Source: an uncultured Lachnospiraceae bacterium (lineage in GTDB: Bacteria; Bacillota; Clostridia; Lachnospirales; Lachnospiraceae). Taken from it: DNA of 64,000 nucleotides. This document shows, in pieces, positions 1 to 9,054 of the stretch. The translations under genes were made by a program, and so were the position numbers. The notes beneath the pieces were generated by a model. It did not search any database and was not told where the DNA came from. It worked only from the letters and a program-made list of their open reading frames with translations. How positions within the stretch are numbered: position 1 is the first letter of the stretch; each line of letters starts with the position of its first letter. The stretch covers positions 62,001 through 126,000 of the forward strand of contig CAMUYA010000002.1 in NCBI GenBank assembly GCA_947164865.1, in the 5' to 3' direction.

Positions 1-945
1 ATCATATCTGTATTCGTAGGAGATGAGCTTGCGGGGGTTCTCAAATCAATAGAAGAAGGCAAAGAGTTTAACGGTGTCGGAAAAACACAGATGGAGATGG
101 GTGCGGAAGTTCTTCCCCATATCATGAGAGATACCACCGACAGAAACCGCACATCACCCTTTGCATTCACCGGAAACAAGTTTGAATTCCGTATGCCCGG
201 CTCGGCCATATCCGTTGCAAACGCAAATATCGTGCTCAATACCGCTGTTGCGGAAGCGCTCGAAAAGATTTACGAACAGCTTAAGGATGTACCCTCCGAA
301 AGGCTTGATGACGAGATACACGCACTCCTTAAGAAACTTCTTGACGAGCATAAGAGGGTTATCTTTAACGGAAACGGTTACACCGACGAATGGATCGAGG
401 AGGCCGAAAAGAGAGGTCTTGATAATCTGAAAAGCCTTCCTGCCGCAATGCCAAGATGGATCTCGGAAAAGAGTATTGATCTTTTCACGAAGCACAAAAT
501 ATTTACTAAAGAAGAGATCTTCTCCCGGTACGAGATCCTTTTGGAGAATTATTCCAAGACGATCCATATTGAATCTCTCACACTTCAGGAGATGGTGAGA
601 AAAGACTTTATGGAAGGGCTTATCAGCTATCAGAGCGCCGTTGCCGAGGAGGCGGGAAAGAAGAAGGGTCTCTTACCCGATTGTGTATGTGCTCTTGAGA
701 CGCATATTACGCAAAAGCTGGACTGTCTCTCATCCAAGATATTAAAGTCTCTGGAGAGACTGGCCGAGGATACGGAATCTGCCGAGAAGAAGACGGATGC
801 ACTTGAGCGCGCGAGCTTCTATCAGGAGACCGTACTCGGAGATATGGAAGTACTTCGTTCCTACGTTGACATGGCAGAGAGCATGATCCCTGAAAGCTAT
901 CTTCCATACCCGACATACGGAGAAATGCTTTTCGCATTGAGATAA
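1..945 (+). CDS. glnN: Type III glutamine synthetase, C-terminal part (5' end outside window)
   Basis: The frame is open from base 1 and ends in TAA at 943-945, so 314 residues of the C-terminal part are visible. The family makes glutamine from glutamate, ammonia and ATP in the cytoplasm. Type III enzymes are about 700 residues and are common in anaerobes. Visible family features are the RNRTSPFAFTGNKFEFR stretch, which carries substrate and nucleotide contacts of the catalytic barrel, followed by the long helical C-terminal region typical of type III (LEKIYEQLKD to the MLFALR end). The gene lies just upstream of gltB on the same strand, giving a complete GS-GOGAT pair. The N-terminus and promoter are outside the window. 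Confidence 0.93.
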   Translation: MISVFVGDELAGVLKSIEEGKEFNGVGKTQMEMGAEVLPHIMRDTTDRNRTSPFAFTGNKFEFRMPGSAISVANANIVLNTAVAEALEKIYEQLKDVPSERLDDEIHALLKKLLDEHKRVIFNGNGYTDEWIEEAEKRGLDNLKSLPAAMPRWISEKSIDLFTKHKIFTKEEIFSRYEILLENYSKTIHIESLTLQEMVRKDFMEGLISYQSAVAEEAGKKKGLLPDCVCALETHITQKLDCLSSKILKSLERLAEDTESAEKKTDALERASFYQETVLGDMEVLRSYVDMAESMIPESYLPYPTYGEMLFALR

Positions 946-996
946 GAAAATCAAACGACAAATAGGTTTTGTCGACGACTGTAAATCTGTTTGGGT

Positions 997-1024
997 TCAC
1001 CTGCTCCCTTACCGGAGCAGGTGA
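997..1024 (+). promoter_or_regulatory. Perfect hairpin between glnN and gltB, adjacent to the gltB ribosome binding site
   Basis: An 11-bp perfect stem (997-1007 with 1014-1024) closes a 6-base loop, CTTACC. It ends 2 bases before the likely gltB Shine-Dalgarno (TGAGG, 1026-1030) and 17 bases before the ATG at 1042. No T-run follows, so it is not a classical intrinsic terminator. It could end or stabilise the glnN message, or regulate access to the gltB ribosome binding site. The stem is seen in the sequence; the role is inferred. Confidence 0.6.
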
Positions 1025-1041
1025 TTGAGGATATCACAAAA

Positions 1042-4000
1042 ATGAACGCCACGAATTCAAAAAAACAAAACAAAAAAGTAAAGGGTCAGAGTTTTAATTA
1101 TGATCTTGAGCATGATGCCTGCGGTATCGGTCTAATTGTAAATATTGACGGGTCAAAGGATTACCGCGTGCTTGATGACGCACTCACGATAGTTGAAAAG
1201 CTTGAACACCGCGCGGGAAAAGATGCGACCGGTCAGGTAGGAGACGGCGTGGGCATCCTTCTACAGATCTCCCATGAATTCTTCAAAAAGAGCTGTAAAG
1301 AGTGCGGGATTGAGTTGCGTGATCAGGGAGACTATGGAGTGGGAATGTTCTTCCTTCCGCAGGATAAAATAAAGAGAACCTTTGCGATGCGCATGCTGGA
1401 AGTCATAGTTGAAAAGGAGGGATTGAATTTTCTCGGATGGAGAGAGGTTCCCGTAAAGAAAGATATTCTCGGTAAAGCGGCCATTGACTGCATGCCGTAT
1501 ATTGCACAGTGTTTTGTGGAGAGGCCGGATGATCTTGAGAGGGGTTATGAATTTGACAGGCGTCTTTATGTGATAAGACGCGAGTTTGAACAAAGCTCGG
1601 AAGATACATATATCTGCTCGTTTTCTTCAAGGACCATCGTATACAAAGGTATGTTTCTTGTGGGACAGCTCAGGGCATTCTACGACGATCTGCGCAGCAA
1701 GGAATACAAAACGGCCATTGCGCTGGTACATTCAAGGTTTTCGACCAACACTACTCCCTCATGGAATCGCGCCCATCCCTACAGGATGATCGCCCACAAC
1801 GGAGAGATCAACACAATAAGGGGTAATGCGGATCGTATGCTTGCTCGTCAGGAGACTATGACGCCCTCCTTCGACGAAAAGGACGCCGATAAGATATTTC
1901 CGGTTATATCCAACTCCGGCTCGGATTCGGCCATGCTGGATAACACCTTAGAATTTCTTTACATGAACGGAATCGATCTTCCCCTTGCCATGATGATCAC
2001 CATTCCGGAACCCTGGAAGCATAATTATTTTATGAAACAGGAGAAGAAGGATTTTTATCACTATTATGCCACTATGATGGAGCCGTGGGACGGACCGGCT
2101 GCCATACTTTTCACAGACGGTGAAGTGGTGGGGGCCACTCTCGACAGAAACGGACTCAGACCGTCCAGATATTATGTAACGGACGATGGCAGACTGATCC
2201 TCAGCTCGGAAGTGGGAGTACTTGATATCCCTGCAGAGCATATCGTAAAAAAATCGCGCCTGTCACCCGGAAGGATCCTGCTGGTGGACACAAATCAGAA
2301 GAGGATCATTTCGGATGAGGAGTGTAAGGAAAAGTATGCCACAGCCAAGCCTTACGGAGAGTGGCTCGATCAGAGCCTTCTGCATCTTAAGAATCTTGGA
2401 ATACCTAATCATAAAGTACCGCAGCATTCTCAGGAGCTGAGGGACAGGCTTTATAAGGTGTTTGGTTATACCTATGAGGACGTAAAGGAACAGATTCTTC
2501 CTATGGCCGAAAGCGGTATCGAGCCCACGGCGTCAATGGGACATGACGTACCCCTTGCAGTCCTCTCAAATATGCATCCGCCACTTTTCCACTACTTTAA
2601 GCAGCAGTTTGCACAGGTAACAAATCCTCCGATTGATTCACTCAGGGAAAAAGTTGTAACTGACACGACTGTCTATATTGGGTCGGACGGAGATCTGCTG
2701 GTGGAGAAAAGCGGTAATTGCCGCGTGCTTGAAATAGAACACCCGATTCTTACCGGTGTTGATCTGATGAAGATAAAGTCACTTGACAGACCGGGATTTG
2801 GGTCGGAGGTCGTATCACTTTTATACTACAAGAACACTTCCCTGGAAAAAGCACTGGACCAGCTTAATGTGGCGGTTGACAGGGCTGTGCTTCTCGGGAA
2901 GAACATAATAATCCTGTCGGACAGAGGAGTGGATGAGAATCATGTTCCGATCCCATCACTTCTGGCAGTATCATCGCTGGAACAGCATCTTGTCCGTACC
3001 AGAAAAAGGACAGCTGTGTCAATTATTCTTGAGAGCGGCGAGGTGAGGGATGTTCATCAGACAGCGGCACTGATGGGCTACGGTGTGAGAGCGCTTCATC
3101 CCTATCTGGCACACGAGTGTATCGGAGAGCTGATAGACAGCGGACTTTTGGACAAGGATTACACAACGGCAGTGGATGATTACAACCGCGCACTCCTTGG
3201 CGGAGTGGTCAAGATCGCGGCCAAAATGGGCATTTCAACATTGCAGTCGTACCAGTCGGCCAGGATCTTTGAGGCGGTAGGTCTTTCAAAAGAACTGATA
3301 GATAAATACTTCACGGGAACGGTCTGTCATGTCGGAGGAATAGGGCTGAAGGAGCTGCAGGAAGATGTGGCATACAGACATGACAAAGCCTTTGATCCGC
3401 TGGGACTTCCGGTTGATGAAAGGCTTGACAGTGTGGGATTTCACGGCTTGAGAAGCGGCGGAGATAAAGAGGATCATCTGTACAGTCCGGAGATAATCGT
3501 TACTCTTCAGCAGTCTGTAAGGACGGGAGATTATGAGAAGTTCCGCAGCTATACAGACATGGTAGATGACGAGAAGCATCCTCATACCCTGAGGAGCCTG
3601 TTTGATATCATTCCTGCAGGAGAGCCTGTTCCCATAGAAGAGGTTGAGCCGGTTGAAACTATCGTAAAGCGGTTCCAGACAGGTGCAATGTCCTATGGTT
3701 CTCTTTCACAGGAGGCACATGAGACTCTTGCAACCGCTATGAACCGGCTGGGCGGAAGGTCAAACACTGGAGAGGGCGGTGAGATGCGTGCCCGCTTCGG
3801 AACAGAAAAGAACAGTGCGGTTAAGCAGGTGGCATCCGGCAGGTTCGGAGTTACCAGCGAATACCTAGGAAGTGCAAAAGAGATTCAGATCAAGATGGCG
3901 CAGGGAGCAAAGCCCGGAGAGGGAGGACATCTCCCCGGAAGAAAGGTTTACCCATGGGTTGCAGAGACTCGTTTTTCCACACCGGGAGTATCTCTCATCT

Positions 4001-5631
4001 CACCCCCGCCACACCATGACATTTATTCGATAGAAGATCTGGCACAACTTATATATGATCTTAAAAATGCGAACAGAGGGGCTCGAATATCAGTAAAACT
4101 GGTGTCTGAAGCCGGTGTTGGAACAATCGCATCGGGTGTAGCAAAAGCCGGGGCAGATGTCATTTTGATCTCCGGATATGATGGAGGAACCGGAGCGGCT
4201 CCAATTTCATCCATACACCATGCGGGATTGCCATGGGAAGTAGGACTTGCCGAGGCACATGCAAGTCTTGTAGAGAACGGACTCAGGGAAAATGTGGTGC
4301 TGGAGACGGACGGAAAGCTTATGAGCGGTAAGGACGTGGCAATGGCAGCACTTCTGGGAGCAGAGGAATTCGGATTTGCAACAGCACCTCTTGTATGTAT
4401 GGGGTGCATGATGATGCGTGTATGTTCAAAAGATACATGCCCTGCCGGTATCGCGACCCAGAATGAAGAGCTCCGAAAACGATTTGCCGGAAAACCGGAA
4501 CATGTTATGAATTTCATGCTCTTTATCGCAAGACAACTCCGGGAGATAATGGCACAGCTCGGCTTCCGAAGCCTGGATGAGATGATAGGAAGGAGCGACC
4601 TTCTCAGAAAGAAAGAAGCTCACGCGTCTGAGAGAGCGGGTGTGATTGATATATCTTATATCCTTCAGGGAAACAAGAGGATATCAGGTGAATCAAAACC
4701 TGTTCATTATATGGGTTCAAAGAAGGATCCTCTGGGACTTGAAAAGTCAAAAGATGTTACTGTACTTCTTCCGGCCCTGAAGGAGTTGTTTGAAGGGAAG
4801 GTAAAGGATAAAAAGATACAGGACGTAAAAAAGACATCCGTGTCGGTAAAAGTTACCAGCACGGACAGAGCATTCGGCACCATTCTTGGAAGTGAAGTGA
4901 CAAAAAAATTCGGGAACGCTCTTCCCGAAGATACTGTCACGATCAACGCTGAAGGAGGCGGAGGACAGTCATTCGGCGCTTTTCTTCCAAAAGGTGTGAC
5001 CATAAGGCTTTCGGGGGATGCCAACGATGGCTTTGGAAAGGGACTGTCCGGCGGAAAACTGATCGTTACACCGCAAGCCGCATCCGGATTTGTTGCCTCG
5101 GAAAATGTGATCGTCGGAAATGTAGCGCTGTACGGAGCTACATCGGGGAGAGCATATTTTAGCGGTGTGGCCGGAGAGAGGTTCTGTGTAAGGAATTCCG
5201 GGGCTGTGGCAGTAGCCGAAGGGTGCGGAGATCACGGGCTTGAATATATGACAGGGGGAAGAGCCGTGATCCTGGGTATGACAGGCAAGAACTTCGCTGC
5301 CGGAATGAGCGGAGGTATCGCATATGTACTCGACAGAGGGCACACGCTTTACCTGCGTACGAACAAGGATATGGTTTCGCTGACAGAGGTGTCTGAAAAG
5401 TATGATGTACTGGAGCTGGAAGATATTCTGAAAGATTATGTCAAAGAGACAGGCTCTGAACTTGGAAAAGAGATACTGACTCATTTTGAGGACTGTCTGC
5501 CCGATTTTAAGAAGGTGGTTCCGAATGATTATCAGAAGATGCAGACGCTGATAGGACGGTTTGAAGAACAGGGAATACCGCATGAGAAGGCTGTTCTCGA
5601 GGCTTTTGAGGAGATGAGCAAAAATGGGTAA
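1042..5631 (+). CDS. gltB: Glutamate synthase, large subunit
   Basis: Large subunit of NADPH-dependent GOGAT, which turns glutamine plus 2-oxoglutarate into two glutamates (1529 residues from this start). The N-terminal class II amidotransferase domain begins at HDACGIG. Cys27 is the expected nucleophile after removal of a 26-residue propeptide, longer than the usual short one. The FMN/synthase domain carries GGRSNTGEGGE and GYDGGTGAAP. The 3Fe-4S ligands are the CMMMRVCSKDTC spacing (C-x5-C-x4-C). The C-terminal glycine-rich beta-helix domain follows (GGGGQSFGAF). I chose ATG 1042 because TGAGG lies 11 bases upstream. An in-frame TTG at 991 has no ribosome binding site and would place the hairpin inside the coding sequence. 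The gene overlaps gltD by 8 bases. Confidence 0.96.
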   Translation: MNATNSKKQNKKVKGQSFNYDLEHDACGIGLIVNIDGSKDYRVLDDALTIVEKLEHRAGKDATGQVGDGVGILLQISHEFFKKSCKECGIELRDQGDYGVGMFFLPQDKIKRTFAMRMLEVIVEKEGLNFLGWREVPVKKDILGKAAIDCMPYIAQCFVERPDDLERGYEFDRRLYVIRREFEQSSEDTYICSFSSRTIVYKGMFLVGQLRAFYDDLRSKEYKTAIALVHSRFSTNTTPSWNRAHPYRMIAHNGEINTIRGNADRMLARQETMTPSFDEKDADKIFPVISNSGSDSAMLDNTLEFLYMNGIDLPLAMMITIPEPWKHNYFMKQEKKDFYHYYATMMEPWDGPAAILFTDGEVVGATLDRNGLRPSRYYVTDDGRLILSSEVGVLDIPAEHIVKKSRLSPGRILLVDTNQKRIISDEECKEKYATAKPYGEWLDQSLLHLKNLGIPNHKVPQHSQELRDRLYKVFGYTYEDVKEQILPMAESGIEPTASMGHDVPLAVLSNMHPPLFHYFKQQFAQVTNPPIDSLREKVVTDTTVYIGSDGDLLVEKSGNCRVLEIEHPILTGVDLMKIKSLDRPGFGSEVVSLLYYKNTSLEKALDQLNVAVDRAVLLGKNIIILSDRGVDENHVPIPSLLAVSSLEQHLVRTRKRTAVSIILESGEVRDVHQTAALMGYGVRALHPYLAHECIGELIDSGLLDKDYTTAVDDYNRALLGGVVKIAAKMGISTLQSYQSARIFEAVGLSKELIDKYFTGTVCHVGGIGLKELQEDVAYRHDKAFDPLGLPVDERLDSVGFHGLRSGGDKEDHLYSPEIIVTLQQSVRTGDYEKFRSYTDMVDDEKHPHTLRSLFDIIPAGEPVPIEEVEPVETIVKRFQTGAMSYGSLSQEAHETLATAMNRLGGRSNTGEGGEMRARFGTEKNSAVKQVASGRFGVTSEYLGSAKEIQIKMAQGAKPGEGGHLPGRKVYPWVAETRFSTPGVSLISPPPHHDIYSIEDLAQLIYDLKNANRGARISVKLVSEAGVGTIASGVAKAGADVILISGYDGGTGAAPISSIHHAGLPWEVGLAEAHASLVENGLRENVVLETDGKLMSGKDVAMAALLGAEEFGFATAPLVCMGCMMMRVCSKDTCPAGIATQNEELRKRFAGKPEHVMNFMLFIARQLREIMAQLGFRSLDEMIGRSDLLRKKEAHASERAGVIDISYILQGNKRISGESKPVHYMGSKKDPLGLEKSKDVTVLLPALKELFEGKVKDKKIQDVKKTSVSVKVTSTDRAFGTILGSEVTKKFGNALPEDTVTINAEGGGGQSFGAFLPKGVTIRLSGDANDGFGKGLSGGKLIVTPQAASGFVASENVIVGNVALYGATSGRAYFSGVAGERFCVRNSGAVAVAEGCGDHGLEYMTGGRAVILGMTGKNFAAGMSGGIAYVLDRGHTLYLRTNKDMVSLTEVSEKYDVLELEDILKDYVKETGSELGKEILTHFEDCLPDFKKVVPNDYQKMQTLIGRFEEQGIPHEKAVLEAFEEMSKNG

Positions 5632-7138
5632 GTTAACCGGATTTTTAGAAGTAGACAGAAAGGAATGTCCAAAGGTCACTCCGGAAAAGAGAATAGAGAG
5701 CTTTGAGGAGTTTTATACCTCCCTGTCCCCGGAGGAGAGGCGACGCCAGGCTTCGAAGTGCATGAACTGCGGAGTCCCTTTTTGCCAGTCGGCGATGAAG
5801 CTGTCGGGCATGGTGGTGGGGTGCCCGCTTCACAACCTTATCCCGGAGTGGAATGACGAACTCTACAAGGGGCACGAGAAGCATGCTTTCGAGAGGCTTC
5901 TTAAGACAAACAATTTCCCGGAATTTACAGGAAGAGTGTGCCCGGCCCTGTGTGAAAAAGCCTGCATGTGCGGCCAGTGGGGCGAAGCGGTAACGGTTCA
6001 TGACAACGAAAAGTATATTATAGAAAACGCATATGAAAAGGGATTCATGAAGCCGAATCCGCCCAAGAAAAGAAGTGGAAAAAGAGTTGCCGTAATCGGA
6101 AGCGGACCCTCCGGACTGGCAACCGCCGATCAGTTAAACCACAGAGGACACAGTGTTACCGTATTTGAACGGGAGGATCGGATAGGCGGTCTTCTCATGT
6201 ACGGCATCCCCAATATGAAACTTGACAAATCTGTCATATTAAGGCGTCGGAAGATTATGGAGGCAGAGGGTGTCGAGTTTCGGACAGGATGCGATGTAGG
6301 GTCAAAGGAATTTCCCGTAAAGGATATTCTGAAAGAATATGACGCAGTCGTGCTGTGCTGTGGCGCTAAGAAAGCAAGAGAACTGGCGACTGCTAAAGCG
6401 GAAACATCAACAGGCCTTGTGACGGGCGCTTATTATGCCGTAGACTTTCTTACCCGGGTGACGAAGCATGTATTGGAGAGCAGGAATACGGATGCGGGTC
6501 ACCTTAACGAACCGGTTGTTTTCTCCGACTCGCCCAAAACTCCCTGTGCAAAAGGGAAAAACGTGGTCGTGGTAGGCGGCGGGGATACCGGCAATGACTG
6601 CATCGGAACGGTGATCCGGCAAGGCTGTAAAACGGTGACCGCGTTGGAAATGATGCCCAAACCTCCCATAACAAGAGCGGAAAGCAACCCCTGGCCGGAG
6701 TGGCCCAAGGTGCTGAAGACCGATTACGGACACGAGGAAGCGATCACTAAATTCGGAGAAGATCCCAGAGTATTTGAGACTACAGTAAAAAGAGTGATAA
6801 CCGACAAGAAGGGTACACTTAAGGCTATCGAAACTGTCAGGCTTTCCTGGGCTAACGGAAAGCCTGAGGAGGTACCCGGCTCGGAGAGGGAGCTTCCCTG
6901 CGAAATGCTTCTTATCGCGGCAGGATTTGTCGGATGCGAAAGTTATACAGCAGAGAGTTTTGGAGTTAAACTCACTAACAGGGGCGTGGTAGAAACCTCC
7001 GAAGGAGCTTATGCCACAAGTGTACCCGGAGTATTTACCGCAGGAGATATGCACAGAGGGCAGTCACTTGTTGTGTGGGCGATAGCGGAGGGGCGGGCCT
7101 GCGCCAGGGAAGTGGATAAGTATCTTATCGGGTATTAA
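5624..7138 (+). CDS. gltD: Glutamate synthase, small subunit (NADPH oxidoreductase)
   Basis: A 504-residue flavoprotein subunit that passes electrons from NAD(P)H through FAD and iron-sulfur clusters to GltB. The N-terminal ferredoxin-like region has the cysteine series CMNCGVPFCQ, GCPLHN and CPALCEKACMCG. The FAD-binding Rossmann motif VIGSGPSGLA lies near residue 157, and the NADPH motif VVVVGGGDTGND near residue 310. The C-terminal GVFTAGDMHRGQSLVVWAI is the usual FAD-contacting end. The ATG lies inside the last codons of gltB with GAGGAG upstream, so the two subunits are probably translationally coupled. Length and motifs are full and normal for the family. Confidence 0.96.
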   Translation: MGKLTGFLEVDRKECPKVTPEKRIESFEEFYTSLSPEERRRQASKCMNCGVPFCQSAMKLSGMVVGCPLHNLIPEWNDELYKGHEKHAFERLLKTNNFPEFTGRVCPALCEKACMCGQWGEAVTVHDNEKYIIENAYEKGFMKPNPPKKRSGKRVAVIGSGPSGLATADQLNHRGHSVTVFEREDRIGGLLMYGIPNMKLDKSVILRRRKIMEAEGVEFRTGCDVGSKEFPVKDILKEYDAVVLCCGAKKARELATAKAETSTGLVTGAYYAVDFLTRVTKHVLESRNTDAGHLNEPVVFSDSPKTPCAKGKNVVVVGGGDTGNDCIGTVIRQGCKTVTALEMMPKPPITRAESNPWPEWPKVLKTDYGHEEAITKFGEDPRVFETTVKRVITDKKGTLKAIETVRLSWANGKPEEVPGSERELPCEMLLIAAGFVGCESYTAESFGVKLTNRGVVETSEGAYATSVPGVFTAGDMHRGQSLVVWAIAEGRACAREVDKYLIGY

Positions 7139-7152
7139 CATTGAGGTGTTTG

Positions 7153-8523
7153 ATGGAAGAAATAAAAGAAGAATGCGGCGTTTTCGGAATATGGTCCCCT
7201 GACAAAAGAGCGCTTCCTTACACAGTGGCGGTGGGACTTACCGCTCTGCAGCACAGAGGTCAGGAAGCTGCGGGAATGGCTATAAACGAAGACCGGAATA
7301 TCAGGTATCACAAAGCACCGGGACTTGTCAGTGAAGTATTCCCTTCACCGCAGCTGGAGGCTCTGGGGTGTGGACAGATAGCAGTGGGGCATGTCAGGTA
7401 TGCAACCACGGGTGGCGGCAGTGCACTGAACGCCCAGCCCATGGTGGTCCGCCATGTGAAGGGTCAGCTTGCGCTCTGCCACAACGGCAATCTGACCAAC
7501 AGTGTTGAGCTCAGAAGAGAGCTTGAACTTAAGGGATGCATTTTTCAGACAACAAGTGACACGGAAGTCATATCTTATATCATTACACAAAAAAGGCTCC
7601 TTAATCCTTCAATAGAAACTGCTCTTGAGGCGGCGATGAAAGAGATAAAGGGAGCCTATTCCCTTGTTTTGACATCCCCCACAAAGCTAATGGCATGCAG
7701 GGATCCCCTGGGTATGAGGCCGCTTGTAATGGGAAGGACGCCTGACGGATGCGTGGTTTTTGCCTCGGAGAGCTGTGCGCTTGACGCTGTGGGAGCTGTA
7801 CCGGAAAGAGATCTGAAGCCCGGAGAGATAGTGGTGTGCGACACCGGCGGAGTAAGGAGTATAGAGACCTATTGTGATAAAACTAAGCCGAAACTCTGCG
7901 TGTTTGAGTATATTTATTTTTCGAGGCCGGATTCGGTGATAGAGGGAGTGTGTGTGCATGATGCGCGTACCCGGGCAGGTCACTTTCTGGCAAATAGTCA
8001 TCCGGCAGATGCCGATATCGTGATAGGAGTACCGGATTCGGGGCTCGATGCTGCGCTCGGATATGCGGAAGAATCCGGAATTCCTTATGGAATAGGACTC
8101 ATAAAGAATAAATACATAGGCCGCACTTTTATCGCACCGGATCAGAATCTGAGAGAAAACCTGGTCCGTCTTAAAATGGGAGCGGTACCGTCCACACTTA
8201 AGGGAAAGAGGGTGGTGCTGGTGGATGATTCCATTGTGAGAGGGACAACCTCGGAGAGAATCGTAAGGATGATCAGAGAAGCAGGTGCGAAAGAGGTACA
8301 TATGCGGATCTCATCGCCGCCGTTTCTCAATCCCTGTTATTACGGAACCGATGTTGATTCCCGCGAGAATCTCATAGCCGTTCATCACTCAAATGATGAG
8401 ATCTGCAAAATGATCGGAGCGGATTCTCTCGGTTTCCTGTCGGTGGAGGATGCGAGAAAACTCGCGGGATCCGATCCAGATCACTTCTGCGCCGCATGTT
8501 TCGACGGGAAATATCCGGTGTGA
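7153..8523 (+). CDS. purF: Amidophosphoribosyltransferase
   Basis: First committed enzyme of purine synthesis: PRPP plus glutamine gives phosphoribosylamine. Length is 456 residues from ATG 7153, which has GAGGTG just upstream; an in-frame TTG at 7141 has no ribosome binding site. Maturation should remove MEEIKEE to expose Cys8 (ECGVFGIW). The PRPP loop is VVLVDDSIVRGTTS. Cysteines in LCVFEYIYF, NPCYYG and FCAACF match the 4Fe-4S ligands of the Bacillus-type enzyme, so the protein is probably oxygen-labile. It follows gltD by 14 bases and is likely cotranscribed with gltBD, so two class II glutamine amidotransferases lie in one run. No other pur genes are visible nearby. Confidence 0.95.
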   Translation: MEEIKEECGVFGIWSPDKRALPYTVAVGLTALQHRGQEAAGMAINEDRNIRYHKAPGLVSEVFPSPQLEALGCGQIAVGHVRYATTGGGSALNAQPMVVRHVKGQLALCHNGNLTNSVELRRELELKGCIFQTTSDTEVISYIITQKRLLNPSIETALEAAMKEIKGAYSLVLTSPTKLMACRDPLGMRPLVMGRTPDGCVVFASESCALDAVGAVPERDLKPGEIVVCDTGGVRSIETYCDKTKPKLCVFEYIYFSRPDSVIEGVCVHDARTRAGHFLANSHPADADIVIGVPDSGLDAALGYAEESGIPYGIGLIKNKYIGRTFIAPDQNLRENLVRLKMGAVPSTLKGKRVVLVDDSIVRGTTSERIVRMIREAGAKEVHMRISSPPFLNPCYYGTDVDSRENLIAVHHSNDEICKMIGADSLGFLSVEDARKLAGSDPDHFCAACFDGKYPV

Positions 8524-8545
8524 GAGATAAAATGAAAAGATATTG

Positions 8546-9007
8546 TTAAAAATCAAAGAATCTTTCCAGTGCCGACAGGATCCTTTCGGCATCATTCTTT
8601 GTAAGGTATGCTTTTGAATCAAAAATAAGAAAATCTCGATCGGGAGAACTTTGAATCGTTATCGGTTTCATTATGCCGCGCAGGTATACCTGAGCGATAT
8701 GGTTTGCGCAAATGCGACAGTCGTAGAGGTCCTTCAGAACCTCAGCTCCGGAGATATCTGGCAGGTCTTTAAGCTGCAGCTTTTCACGGATATAGAGATG
8801 TAATATCCGCGCTGCATCGGAGCGCTTTATACTATTATCAGTCCCTGAAATATCCTGAGCCTCGAGCCATCCTTCGCTGTATGCGATTTTGAGGATGTCG
8901 CCCGGGGCTCTGTTTTTATCGGTTATTCCGTATAGCGTTGTCACAAATTCAGATACAGAAATGTATTCTGTATTATTTGGGTCATGCATATTATTGAAAT
9001 GAATCAT
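8546..9007 (-). CDS. Uncharacterised protein with S-layer-homology-like repeats, no signal peptide
   Basis: 153 residues, not recognised as a named family. Two or three segments resemble SLH-type helices. Each has a hydrophobic stretch ending in a glycine- or acid-rich turn, followed by an 'R/N-x-D/E-A-x-x-I-L' start of the next helix: SVSEFVTTLYGI, ILKIAYSEGWLEA with RSDAARILHLYI, and AQVYLRGIMKP with KNDAERILSALERF. There is no signal sequence, so a cytosolic role is more likely than cell-wall binding. It is the last gene of the minus-strand run containing the alpha-galactosidase, 47 bases downstream. The ATG at 9007 has TGAGGA immediately next to it; the internal ATG at residue 7 is an alternative start. 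The SLH resemblance is by eye only. Confidence 0.6.
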   Translation of the reverse strand: MIHFNNMHDPNNTEYISVSEFVTTLYGITDKNRAPGDILKIAYSEGWLEAQDISGTDNSIKRSDAARILHLYIREKLQLKDLPDISGAEVLKDLYDCRICANHIAQVYLRGIMKPITIQSSPDRDFLIFDSKAYLTKNDAERILSALERFFDF

Positions 9008-9054
9008 TCCTCATGCTTTTTGTATTTCTGCCATGCTTTAGGCAGAGCATAACA

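Noticed and set aside
998..1023. ANTAR antiterminator target hairpin
   Set aside because: The stem and hexaloop size fit, but the loop CTTACC lacks the A at position 1 and G at position 4, and there is no second hairpin in tandem.
991..1041. TTG at 991 as the gltB start
   Set aside because: No ribosome binding site; it would place the hairpin in the coding region. ATG 1042 has TGAGG upstream and still precedes the catalytic cysteine.
4969..5679. Long open frame (236 codons) on the minus strand within gltB
   Set aside because: It is antisense to a well-conserved coding region, has no ribosome binding site and no recognisable protein features.
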